The position numbers and the translations under genes were made by a program. Of a stretch of DNA of 64,000 nucleotides, positions 47,991 through 58,383 are shown one piece after another (the stretch's first letter is position 1; the number at the start of each line of letters is the position of its first letter). The stretch is from Annona cherimola (taxonomy: Eukaryota; Streptophyta; Magnoliopsida; Magnoliales; Annonaceae). The notes under the pieces are model-generated. The model saw only the letters and a list, made by a program, of their open reading frames with translations. It had not been told where the DNA came from and searched no databases. The DNA lies in NCBI GenBank assembly GCA_030490835.1, contig CM059971.1, positions 124,156,564 to 124,220,563 of the forward strand. Reading direction: 5' to 3'.

Positions 47991-49740
47991 TCAATATATA
48001 GAAGTTGGAGTCATATATGTTTGAGAGTTTAAGCTATCTATATAGCCAATATACAATTATTCTTTTCCTATTAACATTTTAGCATGAAAATAAACACTAT
48101 AACAATGTAATGTTGTTGCCAAAGGCCATCTATATAATAGATTATTAGGAACACTACAACAAATTTTACTTATTATTGCTAATTTTTTATTATATAATAT
48201 ATATATTTCATCACATTGGTTATATTTCGGCTATTGTAAAGGATCAAAGGATATTTTTACACGTGTGTTAGATTAAGAGAGAGATTATAGGAGTTTGAAA
48301 GTGGAAGAGTAGAACTCTTAGAATAACAGTATTCTCTTAAAAGATCTTCCCGTCCTCTACGGATGCTATGAGTCCTTTTATAGAGGACTTAGAATCAGTT
48401 GTCGTTATAGGCTATTTAGGCTGATAATGGATAGAATACTCACTCCTTATGAATGTGGCATGAGTGTGTATCCTTTCAGCGAGATTTGTAGGATATTTAC
48501 AAAGTTTTGCTCCATGTGACCCTTGGCAGTCGAAAAACAGGTGCTTTGCTCATACTTGGCCCTTACCGCTACAATTATTTGTTTAGGTATAAATAATTGG
48601 TTGCTTTTAAGTTGTGGCATTGGGCAAAAATAGTCATTTTTGGCACTAAAATTTAGATGCAATTAGTAATGAAACATTTAGTTACACTGAACATTAGGAT
48701 TTAATTGCATTTGGTCAACCATTTTTCTTGCATTTGATGAAATGTAGCCAGATTAAAATTTTAGCGTTAAAAAAAATTGGTCATATATATTACATTTTCT
48801 TGCAATGAAATCAACGAGAGAAACAACAAATTTAATTGCCAAAAATATGCTACAAGATAATATTCGATGTTTTAGACGTCGTATATACATCACATAAGTT
48901 CCATTTTCATGATCATGAAATTCGGAACCAATTTGAAATTAAGCACATGATCAGAAGACTGAAATCAACCCACTTTCTAAACTGACTTTTTTTAACGTTA
49001 TCAGTCATAATCCAAGCTGCCGTAATGTGCACTTCCAAACTTGAAACAGGGATAACTGACGTGCAGACTTGTCAATCTATGACAATTAGATTTTAACATT
49101 TATTGTAGTTTGACAATCATGATACAAGATGGAGAACAAAACATTCGAATCACGGAATATGGTTAGGACTTAGAGGATCATTCTACATATCGAAATGAGA
49201 TCTTCCCAAAATAGACGCTATAACTTTGTCTAATAAGAAATTAGACCTTCTGGTTTAATGTCTGTTAAGTTTACAGAAAAATCTTTTTGAGTTTAAAAAT
49301 GTTATAAAATAAACTCTAGTTTCAACATTTCTCAGACTGTTGAAAACATGAAATAGGTTGGCTGTGGTTTTCTAATATTTTAGATGCGTCAATAATTGCC
49401 GTATATGTATATATATATCAACATTGATATTCATTTTACAACATTTTAAAATTTAGAAGTCTATTTTGTAAATAATTAAACTTCATTATTTACTTTACAA
49501 TTAGGGAACATCGTAGGGTCTATTCTGTAAAAAACCTAAAATATACAGAGATAATGTAAAGTAAGAAAGGATTTAAATTTTATTAGAATAGAGTGGCACA
49601 CGAAAATTGATAGTCTGCGGTATGAAACTGGTTGCATTAAAGTACGGTTACGTGGCCACGGGGTTGCGCTGCCGTGCCCCTGTGCGGTTTCAAATGCAAG
49701 TCATGCGCGAGGCACGGGTGCATTTGTCTCCCGGTGGCAG
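47991..49740. other. AT-rich intergenic, no gene seen
   Basis: No recognisable coding sequence. A GC-richer patch at about 49640-49745 (GGCCACGGGGTTGCGCTGCC) stands out but has no assignable content. Confidence 0.4.
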
Positions 49741-49749
49741 CTAAGCGTG

Positions 49750-50480
49750 GAAATTTGGGCTAGTCAACTCATAAAATGTTTTTGTTTCTGACCCAATTTA
49801 TTTTTAACAGGATGAAATTAATAAATTTTTAACCCAATATAAAAACGAGTTAGAAATTTTACCTCAAATTTAAAAATAAAGTCGGGGTAAGTCAATCTTA
49901 TCCCGACCTACCTTGCATATATTTATTCATTATAAATTATAAACATGGTTTAATCTTATTCTCATTTTCTTTCAAAATTCTTACATTAACCACTATTAAT
50001 TATTAATAAAAATAAGAATAAATAAGAGACATTTGTATATATATATATACATACGTATAACTCTAATGTATAATTGTAATTTTTCATCATTTTGGAAACT
50101 CTCGCAAAAAATACTATTATTTTAGAAAAATATTTTATAAACTTTAAAATCTATTCTAAATGAAATATATTTTATTAACCTCTTTTAATAAAGATGCACT
50201 ATGTTACTCATATTTTGTTTAGTAATAATGTGTACTTTTTTATCTAATAAAATAATGAAGCACACAATATCTAAATTTTACACAGATGTGTTTTTATGTC
50301 TAATCTGTATATAAAATCTTAAAACTATTCTGCTCATTTTTCACTAGGCTTGTCGTTCTGATATTGACCTGAGACCAGTCCAAAGTTTATCTTGAGACCT
50401 ATTAAAAAAAATGGTGATGATCAAATTAACATTGTCCCTAACCCAATATGACCCACCTCGATTCCCACATTTAGTGAAGG
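49750..50480. mobile_element. hAT-like remnant, copy 2
   Basis: Contains GACCCAATTT and TCGGGGTAAGTCAATCTTAT near its left end. At 50360-50470 it has GACCTGAGACCAGTCCAAAG and CTTGAGACC, which match loosely in order the end of the element at 1326-2105. Limits and class are uncertain because neither copy shows complete ends. Confidence 0.35.
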
Positions 50481-52759
50481 CAATAGTTTCTCATGTTATG
50501 AGCTTTAGTCTTCTCTTTAATATTGTTAAGAAAATTTATAGAGATTTATGAGGTTAATTTGTTAGGATTCTCATAGGTTTAACTTGGAATAATTAGATGG
50601 AGAAAAATGAAATAATGTAAAGTATGATTCCAAGAATGGAATAATAATAAAAAATAATAGTGACATGGCGAAATCAGTGATATCCGAAATATTGTTGTCA
50701 AAAAAACGAAAAAAAGACCTCTCGAATGATTTTCGGCCCTTCCATATGTATATGTATATAATATGTAGAAAAATCCATTTTATTAAGGCCGGAAATACGG
50801 ACCCTATGGTTGAGTAGTTAGCCACCTAATGTAGCCATGTGCAATCGCAAGTCAACTGGGTATAACGTGGGGGGCAAATTTTAACACCTTTAGAGTTAAT
50901 ATACAACCGTTAAAATTAAAAAATAAACATATAATATTGTAAAATATTTTTTTGCATTATAAACAAATATAAATGGACGGATACTATCGATGTTTATAGA
51001 TCTTAGAAAAAAAAAAAGCTTTTTAAAATTGAAAGTGGGTTGCATTAGACCTGGGTACCTACCACCTAGTAGTACTAATTTCTGAATAGAAGAGCAACCC
51101 CAAGTTGAGAACCACCCAAGTTGGCGGGCGGAAATAAGATAAATGAATAAACAAAGATAGAACAGCGGTTGTATACTTGTATGATCCAGATCAAGGGCTG
51201 TATATAAAATAATCCGACGGCTGGGCTGGGGATGACCGGTTCTTGCTCCGCTTTATGCGACGGGATAGACAGAAAGAGATCTGTTTTCTTACATCATCTG
51301 CTATATCCGGATACCACGCGGTAAGATGATTATCCTTTGTCGCTGTGTGTGTATATATATATTTCTTTGCAGCGAGTTTTCCAACAGCCATCGATCAGCC
51401 TCTGCCTATGTGGGCCCATATGCCGATAAAAATGATCCATTGTTCCAAACTATATATCATTACCAAACTTGACAATCGGTAGACTTCTACGTCTGAGAGT
51501 AAATTAAATTTAAGTAGCATTTAATATTTTTGTAAACCATTATTTTTATTTAAAATTTATTTAGCTTTTAACTAAAATCTAATACTTTGTATCAATTAAT
51601 AGAAAATCTTGGTGTGTGGACGAAGGCTTTGATTAACAGAAATCGAAACGTGTGGACCCATGAGGAGGAAATGGACGAGATGGTATCCATTTCAACGGAC
51701 CGAAAATCATTTTCTCGTGTATTATCTGTTCCCGTGCTTGACTTTCTAGAACACATACATCTTATAAATAACGAATGCGTCGCGTTCCACCCATCTCTCT
51801 CTGATTTTGTCAATCAAAAAACCGCAATTTCAACGGAGTGGAAACTTCCCCATATCTTCCCGGAATTGGCCCTTTAATGCCCTCTTTCATACCACTCTTT
51901 TGACTTTCATGACTTTCTGTCATTTCTTGCATCATCGTATGCACTCATAACCCTTTTCATATCTTTATTCCACCTATCCTTGATTAATCCAGATTACACA
52001 AGAAAATATGCACTAGAACACAAAATCTAGCTTTTCATGATCAACGTACAATACGTGACAATCGATTTTGGGATGTTGACAATATTTTCTTTGATTAATC
52101 ATCAATTAGGGTTTTTTACAGTGATCAATTGCACAATCACAATACAGTGCGTAAGATATTCTCCTTTTTATGTGAAACGGTTCCATCACGAAATAAAATT
52201 CATTTCTAGAGAAACTTGGTCTTTAAATCTTTATTGTTGCCTACGTAAGGCAACTTCGCAAACATATATGATGAACCATGTCACGTCATCCACAAGTTTC
52301 TTTAAACATTTTAATTATTAATTAAAGCATTGGCGGTGACATTTCGATATGTGTGCGTTTGACAGTAGTTAAATATTGAATATAAATATGTATGGAATGG
52401 ACTTTTCAAAAGAAGCATATGGGTGCTCTTAATTAGTAACAAGATAAATAAAGATAAAATAGTTTTTTATGACAGAAAGAAATGATTAACATATCGATCA
52501 GTAATTAACAATTAAAACAGAATTTTTAAAAATATTTATCTAATTGTATTGAAGTACAGGTGCCCTTTTTAACACCTTTAAGGATCTTAAATGTAAAATT
52601 AAAATTTAAAAATACAATGACTTGAATTTAGATATACTAATGAGCATAAAATAATTAAATAAAATTAATACATTTTTTTTAAAAAATAAAAAAGAGAAAA
52701 ATGAATATGAAAGTAATTATCAAAGATAGTTCTAATATAGGAATACTTCTATCAAACCA
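50481..52759. other. intergenic, no gene recognised
   Basis: Frames at 51191-51391 (-) and 51587-51877 (+) have no recognisable domain. The latter contains WTKALINRNRNVWTHEEEMD, which is not assignable. An (AT)n run lies near 51350. Confidence 0.35.
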
Positions 52760-53256
52760 GGTTTTATAGAAGTGATTTCACGTAAAACCCTCCATTTTTG
52801 AGATGTTTATGATTGATGTAAAATTTAATCTATTCATTATATTTAACATGATTTATTTAATTAAGAGACCAAGTTTCACCTAAATTCAATATATGATTAG
52901 GCTACATTTACTCAAAAATAAGTATATTTATGTGTAGCTTAGAAAAAAATGCTTAGATCCATTCTCATTTGTATTATATGTAATAATACTTTATAAGATC
53001 ATTTATTCGCTTACTAATGATATTTTAGACGATTTATATATTGAAAATACTACTTAAAAATTGATATTTAGTATTAAATTATTTTATTAATTTGATATTG
53101 CACACTTATATATAGATAAAGTGGTACTAAATAGATAAAAGAATTTTCACGATAATAAAAATAATGTTAAATATAATAGATAAATTGAATTTTCCATCAA
53201 TCATCAAAAATAAAAAATAAAGATAATTACATAAAACGAGAGTTGTACAGAAGCGG
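52760..53256. mobile_element. long-TIR element family 1, copy 2 (best preserved)
   Basis: About 497 bp. The left arm from ATAGAAGTGATTTCACGTAA and the right arm (inverted: CGCTTCTGTACAACTCTCGT) are imperfect inverted repeats of roughly 100 bp, including TGATTGATG and TATTATATTTAACAT on both sides. The centre is shared with copies at 47466 and 54250. No transposase is encoded. Confidence 0.65.
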
Positions 53257-53893
53257 CACCGGTTTTAATATTATGTCGAAAAAAATGTAGCTTTTACACC
53301 ATGTTCTTTTATCCCTTTGTTCAGATTGACCCTCCATCTTATTCATAATTCGCCTTCGTACATATACGGGGCGATCAAAACCTGGTTTTCAATAAATACA
53401 GTCCTCGAGAAAAACGTTCTTATCTATTGCGCAACTCTCCACATTCCAGCATGTCCTCTGTGATTAGAGAGCCCGTGCTTGTGATCTTTGGAATTTCAAT
53501 CATTTTCTTTGTTGAAACCGGGTCCCGCTTATCCAAGCTGTATGTGATACCTACGTATATGATTGTGACTGGAAGGCTGTCGCCTTGCATAATTGCACAG
53601 TCTTTCTTCGTTCTTAGTCTGGCAACAGATTCACCACCATTTTAAAAGATAATGCTTAATTAATCTAATTCTTAAACCAAACCCATGATTAATATATTCT
53701 CAAACCAAGATCCAATCCAGCCGGCAATAAATTAAACGAGTTGCAATCAACTGTACAGGGCTTTTTTGTGTATACATTTTTTTTCAAAACATATACTTCT
53801 ACATTTAAAAATCCAAAATAATATTTTTTAGACCCCATATGAAATGATCAACCTATTTTTTATTTTTATGTTAGCACACTTTTATTTAGTTTA

Positions 53894-54154
53894 CGGATGT
53901 TTTGGAAAGTGATAAAAATTTTAGTATAAAAATTTTTTAAAGGAGAGAAATGATGTGATATGTAGCGATAATGATGGAAAATGAAGATAATAAAATTAAA
54001 ATAAATAGATTAGTTGTATTAATAGTTACACAAAAATGATTAAAAAGTATGTTAGTTTGCATAGAAAGATGTGAAGAAATAATTAAAAAATAGAATAATT
54101 ATAAATAACAAAAAGTTTTAAATTGAAAAAATTTACTGCGAAACAAACACACCC
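53894..54154. mobile_element. Tourist-like MITE
   Basis: Left end CGGATGTTTTGGAAAG after TTA, right end AACAAACACACCC followed by TAC. Interior as in the copy at 38668 (GTGATATG, ATGATGGAAAATGAAGATAA, AAATAGATTAGTTGTATTAA). The target duplication is imperfect. Confidence 0.65.
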
Positions 54155-54249
54155 TACATACCATTTTTCTAAATAGTGTGTCTGCAACTTATAAATTATG
54201 CATTAGTCACATATGACCACTCTCCACTATATACCCAGAGAGAAAGAGA

Positions 54250-54655
54250 AAGAGTTGCTTCTATATAGGTTTTTTCTAACCTTATCCATTTTTCTTCATC
54301 TAAATCAAAGATCTGTATGAGCTAAATTTGCTTTAAAATATATATTTATGTGCAAATTATGATAACTGCTTAAATCTATTCGCATAAGAATTAAAATGTA
54401 AAATATTTTATAGAATCATTTATTCACATAATAATAATATTTTAAATTGTTGAGACGTTAAATATATAACTTTAAAGTTAATATTTAATACCAAACCATT
54501 TATTACATTGATTTTTCATATTTTTAAATGAGACTCATTTACAATAATACTAAGCGAATGATGAGGTTTATATGATAACATAAATGATGTTAACCGCAAT
54601 TGACAGAGTATATCTTTTTTTTATCAATCGTCAAAATGAAAAAAATGGGGGTAGA
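54250..54655. mobile_element. long-TIR element family 1, copy 3 (truncated left arm)
   Basis: Shares with copies 1-2 the order TTTATGTGCAAATTATGATA, AAATCTATTCGCATAAGAAT, TTTTATAGAATCATTTATTC and ATCAATCGTCAAAATG. The left arm is worn. It directly adjoins the family 2 element beginning near 54648. Confidence 0.5.
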
Positions 54656-54970
54656 GTTTCCTAATGCCCACACAAGTGTGGAGCCGCTATATATGCTTCC
54701 GGGCAGTAGAACATTTTGAAAACGTTGGAATCATCAAAAACGTGAGACTAAGCTAAATCTAACGGCTATCTAAAATTTACATTTTATTTTTAATATTTTT
54801 GAAATTTCTAAAACACTCTTTTTTTATTTTTCTAAAATAAAAAATGTAAAATTTGGGTATTCATAATATCTAGCTTGAGTATATTTTTGATAAACCAAAG
54901 GATTAAAATAAATATAAAGGGGTCTAGTGCCTGCAAACTTGAAGCCTCCAGCACTGAACTAGGCCTCCAT
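54648..54970. mobile_element. palindromic element family 2, copy 2
   Basis: Matches 33186-33540 in order: GCCCACACAAGTGTGGAG, AAGCTAAATCTAACGGCTAT, AAAATGTAAAATTTGGGTAT, ATATCTAGCTTGAGTATA, GGGGTCTAGTGCCTGCAAAC. It has the same inverted inner arms. Non-coding. Confidence 0.55.
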
Positions 54971-56434
54971 ATACATAGATGGGACAAGCTGCTATATATG
55001 CTTTCTGCCAATGCGCATTAGTATGACTGTATGGCGGCCTAGTTTGGCCTCATATTGATCAATTTGTCGAATTAATCCATTCAATAGTTTTATCATCATT
55101 ATTTTGTTAAAAAATAAAAATCATCCCAATATATTACTTGTATTATTCTCAAAATTAAGAATTATTTAAGAATAATTTTAAAGTCATTAAAACCATTTGT
55201 TTATTATAAAGTCTCATTGGGTTCCGGTTCATAGTCTAATCCATGTTAAATATTTATAGGGTGTTTCAAATGATATAAGATTCTTGAATCGAATTTGTAT
55301 CTGGAATGAGAATATAATGATATATACTGATAATGAGTAAAGTTGTATTGAAAATTGAAAAAATGATCTTGAGAATTGTGATACAAATTCAATTCAAAAA
55401 TTTTATATGGTCAACCTCTACAGTGCTTAGAATAACTTAATAAGATTCTACAACTTCAATGTATAGATCCAACTAATTTTTAAAATTTATATATGTTTTT
55501 ATACTTTTTTAAAAGATGTGGTCCTTATACAACTCTGATTAATATAGTTTTAAAATAAACGGTGTTGAATACAATGGTCAAAATTGGATTTAACATGAAT
55601 GATGGCCTAATCAAAATCTTACCAATTAACTTTGGTCGAACGGATACACGGAAGTTGTACTTTCTCTATATATAGCCCCAGAGTAAATGAGACTGGCCAT
55701 GAAAAATTTTCTTATTTGTCTACTGAATTTTTATTCACTCTTCTTTGATTGTAGACTTGCTCTGCCCAAACCTCAAATCAGGAGTAGGTAAGCTTTTCTG
55801 GAATTTTGTGTAGCCCATGGTGAACTATCATGGACTGTAGATAAATAATCTGATACAGCGTATTTAAAAATTTTTAAAAAATCGTGGGATCACTTTCTGA
55901 TTAGCTTTTCCTGAACCCAATGCATTTTATTAATTAATTGGCCATGTATGTGACATGTGTAAGCCGCCCTTTTGAAAATGCCACCCATGCCGTCCGTCAC
56001 CTTTCGATTTCTACCATGGCCAAACGCAAACGTTTAACAAAAGGTGGATTCGGAGCCACTTCAGGCCCTCCCTAGTTCCCCACTCCCACGCATACGGGTC
56101 CTGATTTGGTAGGTGCTGCTCTTTTCTCTCCAAATAAGATTGTTAGCTGCAAAGGCCCTTCACTTCCATTTCACGTGTGCAATAGCCAGCAGAGAGAGAG
56201 AGAGAGAGAGACGGGTGGATTTACCATCGAAGCTTTGTTTATGTTATGTTGATAATCATTGTGTTTGCTGATTAAATAGGGGATTGATGACCCAGGTTGT
56301 CTGGGTAAATGGGCCAAGTAACTGACACAACCCAACTCAGTCAGTTTCATAAATGTAAAATGGGCTATAACAACAGCCAAGACCCATCTCGGTCTGTTTC
56401 AGTCATTTTACAAATGGAAAACCGTTTTGAGGGA
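54971..56434. other. intergenic, no gene seen
   Basis: AT-rich to about 55900, then more GC-balanced. An (AG)n tract lies at about 56190-56210. No supported coding sequence. Confidence 0.4.
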
Positions 56435-56506
56435 GGGTATTTCGAGGATCGGACTGGAGACCTCTCAAACCGGAAGTCAGAATCATACCACTATGACCAA
56501 ATCCCC
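56435..56506 (-). pseudogene. tRNA-Pro-like 72-nt relic (pseudo-tRNA or SINE head)
   Basis: On the minus strand the segment can be laid on a plant tRNA-Pro region by region: acceptor GGGGATT/AATACCC, TG, D-arm GTCATAGTGGTATGAT (one extra base in the loop), anticodon loop TTCCGGT, variable AGGTC, T-arm with TCCGATC loop. tRNA-Pro has GTCTAGTGGTATGAT and TTCGGGT in these places. The anticodon position reads CCG, not a Pro anticodon, and the anticodon and T stems have mismatches. It is therefore not a working tRNA-Pro. Confidence 0.6.
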
Positions 56507-57313
56507 AACTTATCTGATTGTCTCCTTCGTCTTTAATACCGTTATTATCCCTTGAATATATCCTGCCCACATCATGAATAAGCGTCAGGATATTCCCTTT
56601 TGAAACGATGGAAATCTGATCCTGTTACGTATGGCTGAAAAATGGACCATCCTCTACCTGCATATTCATGTGACAACTAACCAGTGGACTTGTGGTGTGT
56701 TTCACTTTGGAAGAAATTTCTCAGCGAAACGAAGAAGCAGAAAGTCCCCATCTACCCGACGACATGTCCTAGGCTGAGAACATCATCTCAGAGATTTTTC
56801 ATATGACATGTCTAGTCAACTTGCTTCCAATGGCTCAGATTGGAACAAGCCCATCAACTCCCTAAACCGAATAGGCCAATTATACAAATGGAGTGAATAT
56901 CAATGGAGTATCTAATTCGCTATTTTGTTTTTGCAACCATAGTTTTGGTTGCGAAAAGTTATACTGAATTTTCATTGCAAAAATCTTAAACCAACTGTTT
57001 TGTTACTAAGGTTGGTTGTTGAAAATCACCCATCCAAAAAGTTGCTGATTTATTCATTGAATTTTCTCCCAAGTCTTTTCAATTCGCACTCGGAGTCTTG
57101 GAATATTTGCTAACTTTTCTTCAGACACAACGGAAAGAACGTGCTCATTAAGTAAATCGATGATGGTCGTACTCCCACCATCATCTATCTATATTTCAGC
57201 ATTGATGCAAATCCCCATTACATGCAGGAATGTTCACACACTATTTTTTTTTTTTTTCGAAGTAAAAGTTCGTACACTATTTTTCAGTTGTGAAACAAAC
57301 ATATATGTGCGGA

Positions 57314-57712
57314 TTATGTGCTTAGAGGCAAATGAGTTGGACCCAAATGCACTGGTTGGACTTTCTTGCTGTCCAAAGCATTTAGAAGAGCCTGTTTCAC
57401 AGCGATGGCATCCAACCTCTCCTTCTCACCTTCTTCTCCTTCTACGCTGATTACTTCCATGAAAAAGAAGAAGCTGTTGCTTGAGACTCTAGCTTGAAGC
57501 ACGTTCAGTCCCATCTTCTCCAAGGCTTCTAATATCCTCACCAATAAATCTTGGCCTTTGGGACATGTTACTCTGATTACAAATCCCTTCTCCATCTTCT
57601 CCACCTCCACCTCCTGTGTCAATGAAAATGAAAGATGATGGATGCCATTAGCTAGCTAGCTAACTAGATATAGATAGATAGATAAAAGATATACACATAT
57701 ATATATATATAG

Positions 57713-57811
<99 letters not shown>

Positions 57812-58195
57812 GAGCAGACCGGTGGCAGTGGAATTTGAGTTAGTAATTTTGTGTATGCATTGGTCAACATTTCAACTGTCAGCTTCAATTCCTTGATATA
57901 ATCGAGAGTGTCCATGATGACGGATTGTCTGCCCCTCTGGATATACCATCCGGCAAGAAAATTAAAACATTGGACCGTGGGTAGCTAGCTAAATCAGTAT
58001 ATATGTAACAAAGATAAATGAAGAAACATACATGCTGAAACAGAAAAACTACGAACTCTTTCAAGATAAAAGAATCTAATTAAAATATGTCGTTAATTAG
58101 ATCTTTCCGAAGAGCACTCACCGATTTGGAGCAAGTGAGAGACTTGAGAACACGTAACTTCCGGCTCATGCTCAGCTTTCTTAGAGACCGAGACA

Positions 58196-58199
<4 letters not shown>
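57314..58199 (-). CDS. HLH/ACT-like regulatory protein, 164 residues, non-basic HLH type
   Basis: Three minus-strand exons: 58199-58122 (26 codons), 57936-57820 (39 codons) and 57613-57314 (99 codons plus stop), all phase 0. Exon 1 encodes MVSRSLRKLSMSRKLRVLKS; exon 2 adds SVIMDTLDYIKELKLTVEML, together a helix-loop-helix-like region (about 13-55). Exon 3 holds an ACT-like domain (about 76-140: KGFVIRVTCPKGQDLLVRIL, LEKMGLNVLQARVS). Small plant proteins of this form, such as At2g40435 and At3g56220 (from memory), are close to bHLH factors with C-terminal ACT-like domains. The His/Glu/Arg DNA-contact residues of a bHLH basic region are absent, so it may work by dimerising with bHLH partners. 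The intron 2 donor (CCG|GTCTGC) is weak. Microsatellites flank exons 1 and 2. Confidence 0.88.
57660..57808. repeat. compound microsatellite ending in (AG)39, intron 2 of HLH/ACT-like gene
   Basis: (AGAT)n and (AT)n blocks at about 57667-57730 lead into 39 AG units at 57731-57808. On the transcribed strand this is (CU)39, starting 10 nt after the intron 2 donor GU. Confidence 0.95.

Positions 58200-58268
<69 letters not shown>
58199..58268. repeat. (TC)35, i.e. (GA)35 in the 5' UTR abutting the HLH/ACT-like ATG
   Basis: Thirty-five TC units on the plus strand. On the gene's strand the last A of (GA)35 is the A of the start codon (GAGAGATGG). A short imperfect repeat of CAAATCGCTATTT(G) follows upstream in the leader. 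Confidence 0.95.
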
Positions 58269-58274
<6 letters not shown>

Positions 58275-58375
58275 AATCGCTATTTTTTGCAGTTTCTCTC
58301 TCTCAAATCGCTATTTGAAGTTGGTCTCTGAATTCGCTATTTGCAGTTGCGTAGGATGGCCGGCCGTGGATGGCC

Positions 58376-58383
58376 TTTTTATA
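58376..58383 (-). promoter_or_regulatory. candidate TATA box of the HLH/ACT-like gene
   Basis: TATAAAAA on the minus strand, 177 bp from the ATG, predicts a leader of about 150 nt including the GA tract. No ATG occurs between it and the start codon. Confidence 0.5.

Noticed and set aside
57664..57915. Minus-strand ORF of 83 codons starting MDTLDYIKEL, read as a separate gene
   Set aside because: It is exon 2 of the HLH/ACT-like gene read on into intron 2's repeat; the correct join to exons 1 and 3 keeps frame.
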